Shown here one piece after another: positions 17,101 through 25,463 of a DNA stretch of 64,000 bases. The stretch spans positions 2,274,686-2,338,685 of the forward strand of contig NZ_CP015249.1 of assembly GCF_001632775.1 (NCBI RefSeq). Reading direction: 5' to 3'. The notes beneath the pieces were generated by a model that saw only the letters and a list, made by a program, of their open reading frames with translations, made no database searches and was not told the origin of the DNA. Position numbers and translations under genes: made by a program. Position 1 is the stretch's first letter; the number at the start of each line of letters is the position of its first letter. The stretch comes from Dokdonella koreensis DS-123. GTDB lineage: Bacteria > Pseudomonadota > Gammaproteobacteria > Xanthomonadales > Rhodanobacteraceae.

Positions 17101-19365
17101 ATGCACGGCAAGACCCCCGAACCACGGTCCGCGAGGACCAGCACCGCCGTCGCGACGAGCCTGCTGGCGCTGCTGGCGCTCGCGCAAGGCCCGCAGGCCG
17201 ATGCGATCCCGCCCAGCACCGGGCTGCCGACGATCAACTACTGGCGTGACGCCTGCGAAGTCGATGCCGGACTGCCCGAAACCGCCGAACTCAAGCGCGT
17301 GGTGGACGCCACCGCGTTCATCATCGACCCGGCCCTGATCCATTTCCGCGTGGACACCCAGAGCTACGAGATCCAGACCAGCCGCTTCACCGCCTTCGAT
17401 GGCTACACCTTCAGCCCCAGCTCGCATTTCTACGACGAGCAGGTGATCTATTTCGCCGAGGGCCATCCGGGCCGGTCGGCCTTCCTCGTCGGTCCCGACA
17501 GCATCGTGACCACGCCGCACACGGCCTCCTGGGCCGACCTCAACGGCTACTACGTACTGTTCGGCTACGACAGCGTGCCCGACGGCACCGGCGGATGCCT
17601 GGAGCCCGACCTCGCCCACTTCCCGCCCGAGAAGGTGCGCCGGATCAGCGGCCATCTCAACGGCTACGGGGTGTACGGCGACTATCTGGTCGGCTTTCTC
17701 GATCAGCCCGTCCTCGACCGGCCGTTCCTGCGCGTGCGGCGCGACGGCCACGCCGAGATCGGCGACGAAGCGACCGTCGTCGGCCATCCGGCGCGCCTGG
17801 CCAAGAAGATGGACACCGCCGGCCGCATCGCCGGGCTCAGCGGCGATACGCCACTGGTCCAGACCGTCCATACGCTCCGCTTCAGCTCGGGCTCGCCGCT
17901 GTACAACCTGACACGGCAGTACGTGGAACTGGCCGTGGCCTATGGCGGTGGCTGCGCCCGGTACGTCTGCGTCGATCCGAGTTCCAGCGGCTGCCGGGCC
18001 TGGGACCTCGTCTCGCAATGCCCCTCCACGCCGTCCGCGCTCAACAACAGCATCAAGCCCTTCGCCGCGCAGCTCGACCCGCTGACGCTGCAGGTGACGC
18101 CGCTGTCGGTCTACACCAGCGGAATGCCCGGAACCGGCTTCTCGCAGCCGGTCACCACCTACACGCTCGGTGCCCCGGTCGGCGGCGTCTACGCCAGCGC
18201 CACGATCGACTACCGGATCGACCCGCCGGATGCCGCCGCAGGCGGCCCGTACCTCTCGATCCTCTCGTCGATCCCGCTGAGCGGCACGCTGGCCGCAGGC
18301 CAGACCCTGAGCTTCGACGTCGAGGCGGTGATGCCGCCCGCACAGGACTGCGGCATCTTCCCGCGCGAGTTCGCGGTGCACGACCTCACCCACGGGTTCA
18401 CGGACCGGGTGCGCCAGACGCTGGAAGTGGGCTACACGGCGTTCAGCGTGCCGGAACGGCTGCTCGAGCTGGACGGTATCGAGCAGCCCTACCAGGCGAC
18501 ACGCGCGCTGACGATCGAGAACCTGCGTACCACGGCGGCCTCGATCCGGGTCCGGGCCGACCAGGCCTGGCTGACCCTCGACGGGGTCGAGGGAACACCG
18601 ACGCAGCTGCCGCAGCGCGTGCTGACGATTCCCGGTGGCCAGAGCGCGACGGTGATGGTCGGCCTGGCACCAGCAGCCACGGCATTGACACCGAACACGA
18701 CGCACCAGGCCGGCATCGTCGTCGAGAGCACGACCACGACCTGCAACCTGACCGCGCCGATCACGGTCGCCGTCGGGTTCGCGCCCGGTACGCTGACCCT
18801 GCGCCAGGCGGTCGGCGCGGCCGTACCGCCGGCCACGTCGAACGGTCCGCACGACGCATTGGTCTCGAGCATCGACGTGCCCGAAACGTTCTGCATCGAT
18901 CAGGTCGTCGCGCGCTATCACTTCGACCACCTCCCGGGCAGCTACGCGACGACGACCTGGTTGACCGAGAGCGGCTGGCAACTGCAGCGGCCCGGCGGCA
19001 GCGGCCGCTGGACGCCGCTGTGGGACCAGAACATCGCGCCGTCCTGCTCGGGTATCCGGCCCGATCCACCGGAAGAGGTGTGCTATCTGTATTCGGCGTC
19101 CAAGGACGAATGCCTGTTCACCGGCACCGAGCGCCAGCAGGATTGCGAAGTGGTCGCCCTCGGCAACGCGCGACGGCCGGTACTGGCCGCCTGCCCGCCG
19201 ACCGATCCCAGCTGCGAACCCCTGGCCGACCTCGCCGGCCAGCCGGCCCACGGCCTGTGGTCGATGACGATCGACGACCGCATCGTCGACGGCGTGACGC
19301 CGCAGCCGGTCGTTCGCGGCTGGTCGCTCCAGTTCCGCGGAAGCGGGACCTGCACGGGGAAGTAG
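17101..19365 (+). CDS. Secreted trypsin-like serine protease with C-terminal P (proprotein convertase) domain
   Basis: 754 residues. Signal peptide MHGKTPEPRS... then LLALLALAQGPQADA. The 120-280 region reads as a chymotrypsin-fold protease: His140 in VGPDSIVTTPHTA, Asp194 in YGDYLVGFLDQPV (cf. DxALLxLDxPV) and nucleophile Ser263 in RFSSGSPLYN (cf. GNSGSP). The middle part (about 370-580) has Ig-like or BACON-like beta repeats (PDQAWLTLDGVEG-type segment). The last ~150 residues form a P domain (SSIDVPETFCIDQV... GLWSMTIDDRIVDG...VRGWSLQFRG), found in many exported proteases of this order. Many cysteines suggest extracellular disulfides. Start ATG has GGGAGACACC before it. Confidence 0.75.
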   Translation: MHGKTPEPRSARTSTAVATSLLALLALAQGPQADAIPPSTGLPTINYWRDACEVDAGLPETAELKRVVDATAFIIDPALIHFRVDTQSYEIQTSRFTAFDGYTFSPSSHFYDEQVIYFAEGHPGRSAFLVGPDSIVTTPHTASWADLNGYYVLFGYDSVPDGTGGCLEPDLAHFPPEKVRRISGHLNGYGVYGDYLVGFLDQPVLDRPFLRVRRDGHAEIGDEATVVGHPARLAKKMDTAGRIAGLSGDTPLVQTVHTLRFSSGSPLYNLTRQYVELAVAYGGGCARYVCVDPSSSGCRAWDLVSQCPSTPSALNNSIKPFAAQLDPLTLQVTPLSVYTSGMPGTGFSQPVTTYTLGAPVGGVYASATIDYRIDPPDAAAGGPYLSILSSIPLSGTLAAGQTLSFDVEAVMPPAQDCGIFPREFAVHDLTHGFTDRVRQTLEVGYTAFSVPERLLELDGIEQPYQATRALTIENLRTTAASIRVRADQAWLTLDGVEGTPTQLPQRVLTIPGGQSATVMVGLAPAATALTPNTTHQAGIVVESTTTTCNLTAPITVAVGFAPGTLTLRQAVGAAVPPATSNGPHDALVSSIDVPETFCIDQVVARYHFDHLPGSYATTTWLTESGWQLQRPGGSGRWTPLWDQNIAPSCSGIRPDPPEEVCYLYSASKDECLFTGTERQQDCEVVALGNARRPVLAACPPTDPSCEPLADLAGQPAHGLWSMTIDDRIVDGVTPQPVVRGWSLQFRGSGTCTGK

Positions 19366-19385
19366 CCTGCGCCCGGGCCGCAGGC
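19365..19385 (+). terminator. Hairpin directly after the protease stop codon
   Basis: GCCTGCG and CGCAGGC flank CCCGGGC, starting at the last base of the TAG stop. A compact 7-bp GC stem; no T-run follows, so it may stabilise the mRNA end rather than terminate. Confidence 0.4.
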
Positions 19386-19418
19386 CGCCAACCGGCGCCT
19401 GCGGCCGCGACATGCCCT

Positions 19419-19460
19419 CGGCGCCTTCGCTTATGACCGATGCGACGGTCGAAGGCGCCG
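19419..19460 (+). repeat. 11-bp perfect inverted repeat upstream of metN
   Basis: CGGCGCCTTCG (19419-19429) and its reverse complement (19450-19460) are separated by 20 bases that include CTTATGACC. It lies 80 bases before the metN start. It could be a terminator for the protease, a 5' leader structure of metNIQ or an operator. It does not match a SAM riboswitch or a MetJ box array. Confidence 0.4.
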
Positions 19461-19539
19461 TGGCCATGCGGTACCGTAGCGGCGGCAGGCCGGTCCTTCG
19501 CACGACGGCCGGCTGCCGTACCGTTCCGGGATCTTCTTC

Positions 19540-20541
19540 GTGATCGAGTTCAAGTCCGCCCACAAGCACTACCGCGTCGCCGGCGTCGAGCGCGCCGCCC
19601 TGCACCCGCTCGATCTGGCGATCGGCGCCGGCGAGGTGTTCGGCATCATCGGCCGCTCGGGTGCCGGAAAATCCACCTTGCTGCGGCTGGTCAACGGCCT
19701 GGAGCGGCCGAGCGGCGGCAGCGTGCAGGTGGAGGGCGTCGACGTCGGCACCCTCGACGCCGACGGGCTGCGCGCGCTGCGGCGCCGCGTGGGCATGATC
19801 TTCCAGCACTTCAACCTGCTCGCGTCGCGCACCGTGGCCGCGAACGTCGCCTTTCCGCTGCAGCTGGCCGGCCACGACCGCGCCGCGACGGCGCGCCGCG
19901 TCGCCGAACTGCTCGACCGGGTCGGACTCGCCGATCATGCCGGCCACTATCCGGCCCAGCTGTCCGGCGGCCAGAAGCAGCGCGTCGGGATCGCCCGCGC
20001 GCTGGCCTGCGCCCCCGGCATCCTGCTCTGCGACGAAGCGACCAGCGCGCTGGACCCGGAGACGACCGCCTCGGTGCTGCGGCTGCTCGACCAGATCAAC
20101 CGCGAGGACGGCCTGACGATCGTGCTGATCACGCACGAGATGGACGTGATCCGCCGCATCTGCGACCGCGTCGCCGTGCTCGAGGACGGTCGCCTGGTCG
20201 AATCCGGACCGGTCGCCGACGTGTTCCTTCATCCGCGCCACGCGACCACGCAGCGCTTCGTGCAGGAATACGAACACGAGGATCCGGCGACGGCGAAGCC
20301 GGACCGGGCGCCCGGCGTCCGGCGCATCCGCGTCACGCTGCGCGGCGACACGACGCAGGCCCCGTTGCTCGGCCGTGTCGCGCGCGAGACCGGCGTGGAC
20401 TTCGGCCTGGTCGCCGGCCATGTCGACCGGATCAAGGACCTTCCCTACGCGCAGCTGACGCTGGCACTGCACGGCGACGCGGCCGAAGCGGCCGTGCAGC
20501 GGCTGCGCGAAGCCGGTGCGCGCGTGGAGGCGATCGACTGA
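19540..20541 (+). CDS. metN: Methionine ABC transporter ATP-binding protein MetN
   Basis: 333-residue ATPase of the D/L-methionine importer. Walker [11 protein letters not shown]-loop MIFQHFNLL, signature LSGGQKQRV, Walker [13 protein letters not shown] and H-loop ITHEMDV are all intact. The C-terminal NIL domain (from about 265, [28 protein letters not shown]) is the regulatory site where methionine inhibits transport. GTG start. Its TGA overlaps the metI ATG by one base. Confidence 0.95.
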   Translation: MIEFKSAHKHYRVAGVERAALHPLDLAIGAGEVFGIIGRSGAGKSTLLRLVNGLERPSGGSVQVEGVDVGTLDADGLRALRRRVGMIFQHFNLLASRTVAANVAFPLQLAGHDRAATARRVAELLDRVGLADHAGHYPAQLSGGQKQRVGIARALACAPGILLCDEATSALDPETTASVLRLLDQINREDGLTIVLITHEMDVIRRICDRVAVLEDGRLVESGPVADVFLHPRHATTQRFVQEYEHEDPATAKPDRAPGVRRIRVTLRGDTTQAPLLGRVARETGVDFGLVAGHVDRIKDLPYAQLTLALHGDAAEAAVQRLREAGARVEAID

Positions 20542-21206
20542 TGGACGCGCTGCTCGCCAACATCGACTGGGCCGAGATCGGCCTGGCCAGCCTCGACACG
20601 CTGCTGATGCTCGGCGGCGCCCTGCTGTTCAGCGTACTGCTGGGGCTTCCGCTCGGCGTCGTGCTGTTCCTGACCTCGCGCGGGCAGCTGCTCGAGCACC
20701 GCGTCGTCTACGCGGCGCTCTCGTTCGTCGTCAACGTGCTGCGCTCGCTGCCGTTCATCATCCTGCTGATCGTGATGATCCCGGTGACGCTGCTGCTGGT
20801 CGGCACCTCGCTCGGCGTGGCCGGCGCGATCCCGCCGCTGGTCGCCGGCACCGCGCCGTTCTTCGCGCGCCTGGTCGAGACCGCGCTGCGCGGCGTGGAC
20901 CGCGGCGTGATCGAGGCGAGCCAGGCGATGGGCGCGACGACGCGCCAGATCGTCACCGGCGTGCTGCTGCCCGAGGCGCGCGCCGGCATCATCGCCGGCA
21001 TCACCGTCACGGCGGTGGCCCTGGTCTCGTATACGGCGATGGCCGGCGTCGTCGGCGCCGGCGGCCTCGGCGACCTGGCGATGCGCTTCGGCTACCAGCG
21101 GTTCCAGACCGACGTCATGATCGTGACCGTGGTGTTGCTGCTGGTCCTGGTGCAGCTCCTGCAGATGCTCGGTGACGCCCTGGTGGCGCGCTACAGCCGG
21201 CGCTGA
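20541..21206 (+). CDS. metI: Methionine ABC transporter permease MetI
   Basis: 221-residue inner-membrane permease with five predicted helices. The coupling loop EASQAMGATTRQIVTGVLLPEARAG is the EAA motif that docks MetN. VNVLRSLPFIILLI is typical of MetI. Translationally coupled to metN through TGATG. Confidence 0.95.
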   Translation: MDALLANIDWAEIGLASLDTLLMLGGALLFSVLLGLPLGVVLFLTSRGQLLEHRVVYAALSFVVNVLRSLPFIILLIVMIPVTLLLVGTSLGVAGAIPPLVAGTAPFFARLVETALRGVDRGVIEASQAMGATTRQIVTGVLLPEARAGIIAGITVTAVALVSYTAMAGVVGAGGLGDLAMRFGYQRFQTDVMIVTVVLLLVLVQLLQMLGDALVARYSRR

Positions 21207-21296
21207 CATCGGTTATATGCTTGTGCCTGCCGGCCATGACGCCAGCCCGGCACGCCCACGACAATACCGCGCCCCCTCCCCGACCGCCGATCTGCC

Positions 21297-22070
21297 ATGA
21301 AACGATTCGCCCTGGTGCTGGCCGCCCTGCTGGCCGCCACGTCCGCCGCCGCCGAGAAACTGACGGTGGCCGCGACCGCGGTGCCGCACGCGCAGATCCT
21401 GGCCTTCGTCAAACCGGTCCTGGCCGCCGAGGGCGTCGAGCTGGAGGTGAAGGTCTTCACCGACTACGTCCAGCCCAACGTGCAGGTGGCCGAGAAGCGC
21501 CTGGACGCCAACTATTTCCAGACCGGGCCGTACCTGGAGGAATTCAACAAGGGCAAGGGCACGCAACTGGTACCGGTGGTCGGCGTGCACATCGAGCCGC
21601 TGGGTGCGTACTCGAAGAAGCACGCCAGCCTCGACGCCGTGCCGGAGGGCGCCACCGTGGCGATCCCGAACGAGGCCAGCAACGGCGGCCGCGCCCTGCT
21701 GCTGTTGCAGAAGGCCGGCCTGGTCACGCTCAAGCAGCCGGGCAACCCGCTGTCGAGCCTGCGCGACATCACCGCCAATCCGCGCAAGCTCAAGTTCCGC
21801 GAACTGGAAGCGGCCATGCTGCCGCGCCTGCTCGGCCAGGTGGACCTGGCGCTGATCAATACCAACTACGCGCTCGACGCCAAGCTCGATCCGACCCGCG
21901 ATGCGCTGGCGATCGAGGACGGCCGCTCGCCCTACGTCAACTTCCTGGTGGCGCGTCCCGACAACCGCGACAGCCCGGCCGTGCGCAAGCTGGCGGCAGC
22001 GCTGACCAGCCCGGCGGTCCGGGACTTCATCGCCACGCAGTACCACGGCGCGGTCCTGCCGGCGTTCTGA
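21297..22070 (+). CDS. metQ: Methionine-binding protein MetQ (NlpA family)
   Basis: 257-residue periplasmic substrate-binding protein. Signal peptide MKRFALVLAALLAATSAAAE; mature part starts KLTVAATAVPHAQILAFVKP. Family motifs include VFTDYVQPNVQVAEKRLDANYFQ and AIPNEASNGGRALLLLQKAG. Unlike E. coli MetQ there is no cysteine at the cleavage site, so it is predicted to be soluble rather than a lipoprotein. Third gene of metNIQ after a 90-base gap. Confidence 0.92.
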   Translation: MKRFALVLAALLAATSAAAEKLTVAATAVPHAQILAFVKPVLAAEGVELEVKVFTDYVQPNVQVAEKRLDANYFQTGPYLEEFNKGKGTQLVPVVGVHIEPLGAYSKKHASLDAVPEGATVAIPNEASNGGRALLLLQKAGLVTLKQPGNPLSSLRDITANPRKLKFRELEAAMLPRLLGQVDLALINTNYALDAKLDPTRDALAIEDGRSPYVNFLVARPDNRDSPAVRKLAAALTSPAVRDFIATQYHGAVLPAF

Positions 22071-22369
22071 GCGCCGGGCGCAGCCGCCCCCGCGGTCGCG
22101 ACCGGGCGGCCGCACGCCGCCCCGCGGCACCACCGCATCGCGTCCGCGGTCGGCATCCGTCAAGCCGCCGCAATCAATCCGGCGCTATCCTGCCCGTGCG
22201 AGTGTGCGCGGGATCCGGTTCCGGCCAACGCGCGAGCGGACCCCGATCGCCCCGGCGGCGTCGATCCGCTCCCGGCGCGGCGCCGATCCACGGCCCGCCC
22301 ATCATCTCGCCCGTTGCCGCCGGCCCGGCTGGCGGCGTTCCTCCCCGGCAACCCTAAGGAGTGACGACG

Positions 22370-22873
22370 ATGATTCCCGATACCAAGACACCGCTGGCGC
22401 TGTACAAGGCCAATCTCGACCTGGCCCTGCGCGTCGGCCGCCTGCTCAGCGAACACCGGCGCCAGTGGGCCCGCCAGGGCCTGGCCCGTGTCGACGAGGC
22501 GGTGAACCGGACGCTGCGCGAGTCCGAGCGCGCCTTGGCCGCCGGCGACTGGGAGCAGCTCTCCAAGCTGCCCGGCGACGGCTTCTGGGCTTCGATACAG
22601 GCCGATGCCGACGCGCTGCAGGCATCGACCGATGCCGCCCTCGCCCAGCAGTCGAGCTTCGCCAACGGCCTGCAGGAGGCGGTCGACGCCTGGCAGGCCG
22701 CCTGCGGCGAGGCGATTCGCGAAGCGGGCGTCGCGCTGCCGACGACGACCGGCTTCGAGGACTTCCTCAAGGTGTTCACCACGGCGACCCGGACCGAGGT
22801 ACCGCCGGCGGCCGCAGCCACGAAGGCCGGCCCGGCGGCGGCAGCGGCGAAGAAGCCGGCGCGCCGCAAGTGA
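22370..22873 (+). CDS. Phasin family protein
   Basis: 167-residue amphipathic helical protein resembling phasins, which coat polyhydroxyalkanoate granules (LALYKANLDLALRVGRLLSEHRRQW, then repeated heptad-like Ala/Gln/Leu stretches and an Ala/Lys-rich tail KKPARRK). AAGGAG 8 bases upstream fixes the ATG. No phaC or phaR is in the window, so a granule role is uncertain; related proteins also act as general surface-active or stress proteins. Confidence 0.75.
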   Translation: MIPDTKTPLALYKANLDLALRVGRLLSEHRRQWARQGLARVDEAVNRTLRESERALAAGDWEQLSKLPGDGFWASIQADADALQASTDAALAQQSSFANGLQEAVDAWQAACGEAIREAGVALPTTTGFEDFLKVFTTATRTEVPPAAAATKAGPAAAAAKKPARRK

Positions 22874-22910
22874 TCGCCGCCTGCGCCGTGCCGCCGCCCC
22901 GGCGCAGGAT

Positions 22911-23381
22911 TCAGGCGCGATGGTACGGGTGGCCCGCCAGCAGCGAGCAGGCGCGATAGAGCTGCTCGGCCACCACCAGGCGCACCAGCATGTGCGGCAG
23001 CGTCAGCGGCCCCAGCGACCAGGTCTGCTGGGCCCGCGCGAGCACCTCGGGCGCATGGCCGTCGGGTCCGCCGATCAGGATCGCCAGGTCGCGGCCGTGC
23101 ATGCGCCAGGCACCCAGCTGTGCGGCCAGCTGCTCGCTGGACCAGGGCTTGCCACGCCCGTCGAGCGCGACCACATGCACCTCCCTGGCCAGCGCGCCGA
23201 GGACGGCCTGGCCTTCCTCGGCGATGGCGCGGGCCGGGTCGCGGCCCTTGCCGCGACTGCCGAGCGGGATCTCGACCAGATCGAGCGGCAGCTCGCGCGA
23301 AAGCCGCTTGCGGTACTCGGCGAAACCCTCGGCGACCCACGCCGGCATGCGCTCGCCGACCGAGATGAGGCGGGTGCGCAT
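22911..23381 (-). CDS. rlmH: 23S rRNA (pseudouridine-1915-N3)-methyltransferase RlmH
   Basis: 156-residue SPOUT methyltransferase, exactly the usual family length from the ATG at 23381 (MRTRLISVGERMPAWV). The knot region shows LAILIGGPDGHAPEVL and the C-terminus LTLPHMLVRLVVAEQLYRA...HPYHRA, as in E. coli RlmH. It follows rsfS by 10 bases. Confidence 0.96.
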   Translation of the reverse strand: MRTRLISVGERMPAWVAEGFAEYRKRLSRELPLDLVEIPLGSRGKGRDPARAIAEEGQAVLGALAREVHVVALDGRGKPWSSEQLAAQLGAWRMHGRDLAILIGGPDGHAPEVLARAQQTWSLGPLTLPHMLVRLVVAEQLYRACSLLAGHPYHRA

Positions 23382-23391
23382 GAGGCGGCGG

Positions 23392-24081
23392 TCAGACCGC
23401 GGCGGCTTCCTGGCGGCTGTCGCCGTCGACCGACCACAGGCGTTCCAGGCCGTAGAACTCGCGTGCACGCGGCAGCATGATGTGGACGACGATGTCGCCC
23501 AGGTCCACCAGGACCCACTCGCCCTCGCGCTGGCCTTCCACGCCGAGCGGCGGCAGGCCGGCCTTCTTGGTCTGCTTGATCACCTCGTCGGCGATCGACT
23601 TGACGTGACGGCTCGAGGTGCCGCCGGCGACGACGATGATGTCGGCGATCGACGTGCGGCCGGCGACGTCCAGCTCGACGATGTCGCGTGCCTTCAAGTC
23701 GTCCAGCGCCTTGACGACGACATCGCGCAGGCGGGCGACGACGTCGGTCTCGCGGGCCGGCTTGGGCTGCGTGCGCTGGCGCGGCGCCTTCGGCACGGCG
23801 GCGGACTTGGCGGCGGCTGCGCGCGCTGGCGATTTCACGGCCGGCGCCTTGGCTGCCGGCGGCTTGGCCCGTGCGGACGTCCTGGCGGGCGCCTTCTTGG
23901 CAGCGGTCCGGGGCGCGGCAGCAGCGGTCTTGCGCACCGTCTTGGTCTTGGCGGCGGCACCGGCCGCTGCGGTCGTGCGGGCACTGCTGCGCACGGCGGA
24001 GGTCTTCTTCGGGGAGGCGGTGGCCTTGGCGGCCTTGGTTGCGGGAGCGGCCTTGGCGGGCCGTGGAGTCTTTGCGGTCAA
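23392..24081 (-). CDS. rsfS: Ribosomal silencing factor RsfS with long Lys/Ala-rich N-terminal extension
   Basis: 229 residues. From about 114 onward it is a normal RsfS (VVARLRDVVVKALDDLKARDIVELDV..., HVKSIADEVIKQTKKAG, WVLVDLGDIVVHIMLPRAREFYGLERLW), which binds ribosomal protein L14 and blocks subunit joining in stationary phase. The first ~112 residues are almost only Ala, Lys, Arg, Pro, Thr and Ser with 17 Lys and 11 Arg, like a histone-H1-type tail. No ATG exists upstream of the domain; the frame opens with TTG at 24081. The family is usually 105-140 residues, so the extension is odd; an internal start nearer the domain cannot be ruled out. Confidence 0.88.
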   Translation of the reverse strand: MTAKTPRPAKAAPATKAAKATASPKKTSAVRSSARTTAAAGAAAKTKTVRKTAAAAPRTAAKKAPARTSARAKPPAAKAPAVKSPARAAAAKSAAVPKAPRQRTQPKPARETDVVARLRDVVVKALDDLKARDIVELDVAGRTSIADIIVVAGGTSSRHVKSIADEVIKQTKKAGLPPLGVEGQREGEWVLVDLGDIVVHIMLPRAREFYGLERLWSVDGDSRQEAAAV

Positions 24082-24329
24082 GTGGGGACAGCCTCGGGCT
24101 TGGCGCCGCGCCGGAAGTGACGCGCCGGCAGTATAGAGCGTGTCTTGGCCTTTGAGCTCTCGGCCGTTGAGCGGCGCGCGGGGACACCGGCACGGTAAAC
24201 CGGCGCGGAACCGTGCCGGACGGCTTCGCGGACGGACGCGGCAGGGCGTCCGGCGATGCCACCCCGGTGGCGCGGCGTGCCGCGCTGGAGCTGGTGACCG
24301 CCTCGATGTTCGCCGGTCGACTAAATGTA

Positions 24330-24358
24330 TTGCACACCATAAGATATCGCGCTATTCA
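24330..24358 (+). promoter_or_regulatory. Predicted promoter of the gpx-ohrR pair
   Basis: TTGCAC (24330-24335), 17-base spacer, TATTCA (24353-24358), about 30 bases before the gpx ATG. This is the only AT-rich patch in the 307-base gap 24082-24388, which otherwise holds no gene that I can support. An OhrR operator would be expected to overlap it, but I see no clear palindrome. Confidence 0.55.
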
Positions 24359-24388
24359 TCCCGTCCCCTCAACGCCCCGGAGCCACCG

Positions 24389-24940
24389 ATGACCCAGAAC
24401 CTCTACGACATTCCCGTGAAGCGGATCGACGGCAGCGACGCCACGCTGGGCACCTCGCGCGGCAAGGTGCTGCTGATCGTCAACGTGGCGTCCAAGTGCG
24501 GACTGACGCCGCAGTACGAAGGGCTCGAACGGCTCCACCGCGCGCGGCAGGCCGACGGGCTGGACGTGCTCGGCTTCCCCGCCAACGACTTCAACGGCCA
24601 GGAGCCCGGCAGCGAGGCGGAAATCGCCAGTTTCTGCTCGACCAACTACGACGTCAGTTTCCCGCTGTTCTCGAAGATCTCGGTCGTCGGTGCCGGCAAG
24701 CACCCGCTCTACCTCCGGCTGACCGCCGACCAGCCGCAGGCCACCGGCGAAGGGCCGATGCGCGAGCGCCTGCAGGCCTATGGCATCGCCCCCAACCCGG
24801 CGCCGGAAGTGCTGTGGAACTTCGAGAAGTTCCTGGTCGCCCGCGACGGCCGCGTGGTCGAGCGCTTCGCGCCCGACGTCACCGCCGACGACCCGCGGCT
24901 GGTCGCCGCGGTCGAGCGCGAGCTCGCCCGGCCGGCATGA
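24389..24940 (+). CDS. Glutathione peroxidase family protein (Cys type)
   Basis: 183 residues of the GPx/BtuE family, which reduce organic and hydrogen peroxides using thioredoxin or glutathione. Peroxidatic Cys37 in VNVASKCGLTPQYEGLERLH, the FPANDFNGQEPGSEAEIASFC motif with a likely resolving Cys, and the WNFEKFLVARDGRVVERFAP end are intact. The protein lacks a signal peptide, so it is cytoplasmic. The MarR/OhrR-type gene follows 46 bases downstream on the same strand. Confidence 0.93.
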   Translation: MTQNLYDIPVKRIDGSDATLGTSRGKVLLIVNVASKCGLTPQYEGLERLHRARQADGLDVLGFPANDFNGQEPGSEAEIASFCSTNYDVSFPLFSKISVVGAGKHPLYLRLTADQPQATGEGPMRERLQAYGIAPNPAPEVLWNFEKFLVARDGRVVERFAPDVTADDPRLVAAVERELARPA

Positions 24941-24986
24941 CCGCGCCGACGTCGCTGCGCGGGCGCGGTGCCGCAGGGACACGGGC

Positions 24987-25451
24987 ATGACCGCCCGGCC
25001 GCCCCGCGCCGCGCCGCTCGAACGCCAGCTGTGCTTCTCGCTGTACACGGCGGTCGCGCGGCTGACGCGGCGCTACCGCCCGCTGCTCGCGCCGCTGGGC
25101 CTCACCTATCCGCAGTACCTGGCGATGCTCGCGCTATGGGAGCGCGCGCCGCGCAGCGTCGGCGAGCTGACCGACGCGCTGGGGCTCGACGTCGGTACCT
25201 CGAGTCCGCTGCTGAAACGGCTCGAGCGCGCCGGCCTGGTCCGGCGCGAGCGCGACCGCGCCGACGAACGGCGCGTCATGGTCACGCTCACCGACAGCGG
25301 CCGCGCCCTCGAAGCGGCGGCGGCCGCGATCCCGGCGCAGCTGGCCTGCGCCATCGATCTGCCCGCCGCCGAGTTGGCCGCCCTCAAGCAGGCGGTGGAT
25401 CGCTTCGGCGCCGCGCTCCGGCAGGGCGCGGACGAGACCGTCGCGCCATGA
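24987..25451 (+). CDS. OhrR-like MarR family organic-peroxide regulator
   Basis: 154 residues. N-terminal LERQLCFSLYTAVARLTRRY carries Cys16 in the position of the redox-sensing Cys of Xanthomonas OhrR, followed by the winged helix (SVGELTDALGLDVGTSSPLLKRLERAGLVRRERDRADERRV in segments). OhrR represses until the Cys is oxidised by organic hydroperoxide. No ohr gene is next to it; the partner is the GPx gene just upstream. Confidence 0.85.
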   Translation: MTARPPRAAPLERQLCFSLYTAVARLTRRYRPLLAPLGLTYPQYLAMLALWERAPRSVGELTDALGLDVGTSSPLLKRLERAGLVRRERDRADERRVMVTLTDSGRALEAAAAAIPAQLACAIDLPAAELAALKQAVDRFGAALRQGADETVAP

Positions 25452-25463
25452 CCCTGCAAGCGC

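Noticed and set aside
19366-19539. SAM-I riboswitch or MetJ boxes upstream of metN
   Set aside because: No S-box core or AGACGTCT-like repeats; only simple inverted repeats are present.
22370-22873. Polyhydroxyalkanoate synthesis locus around the phasin
   Set aside because: No phaC, phaA, phaB or phaR in the window; only the phasin-like protein is present.
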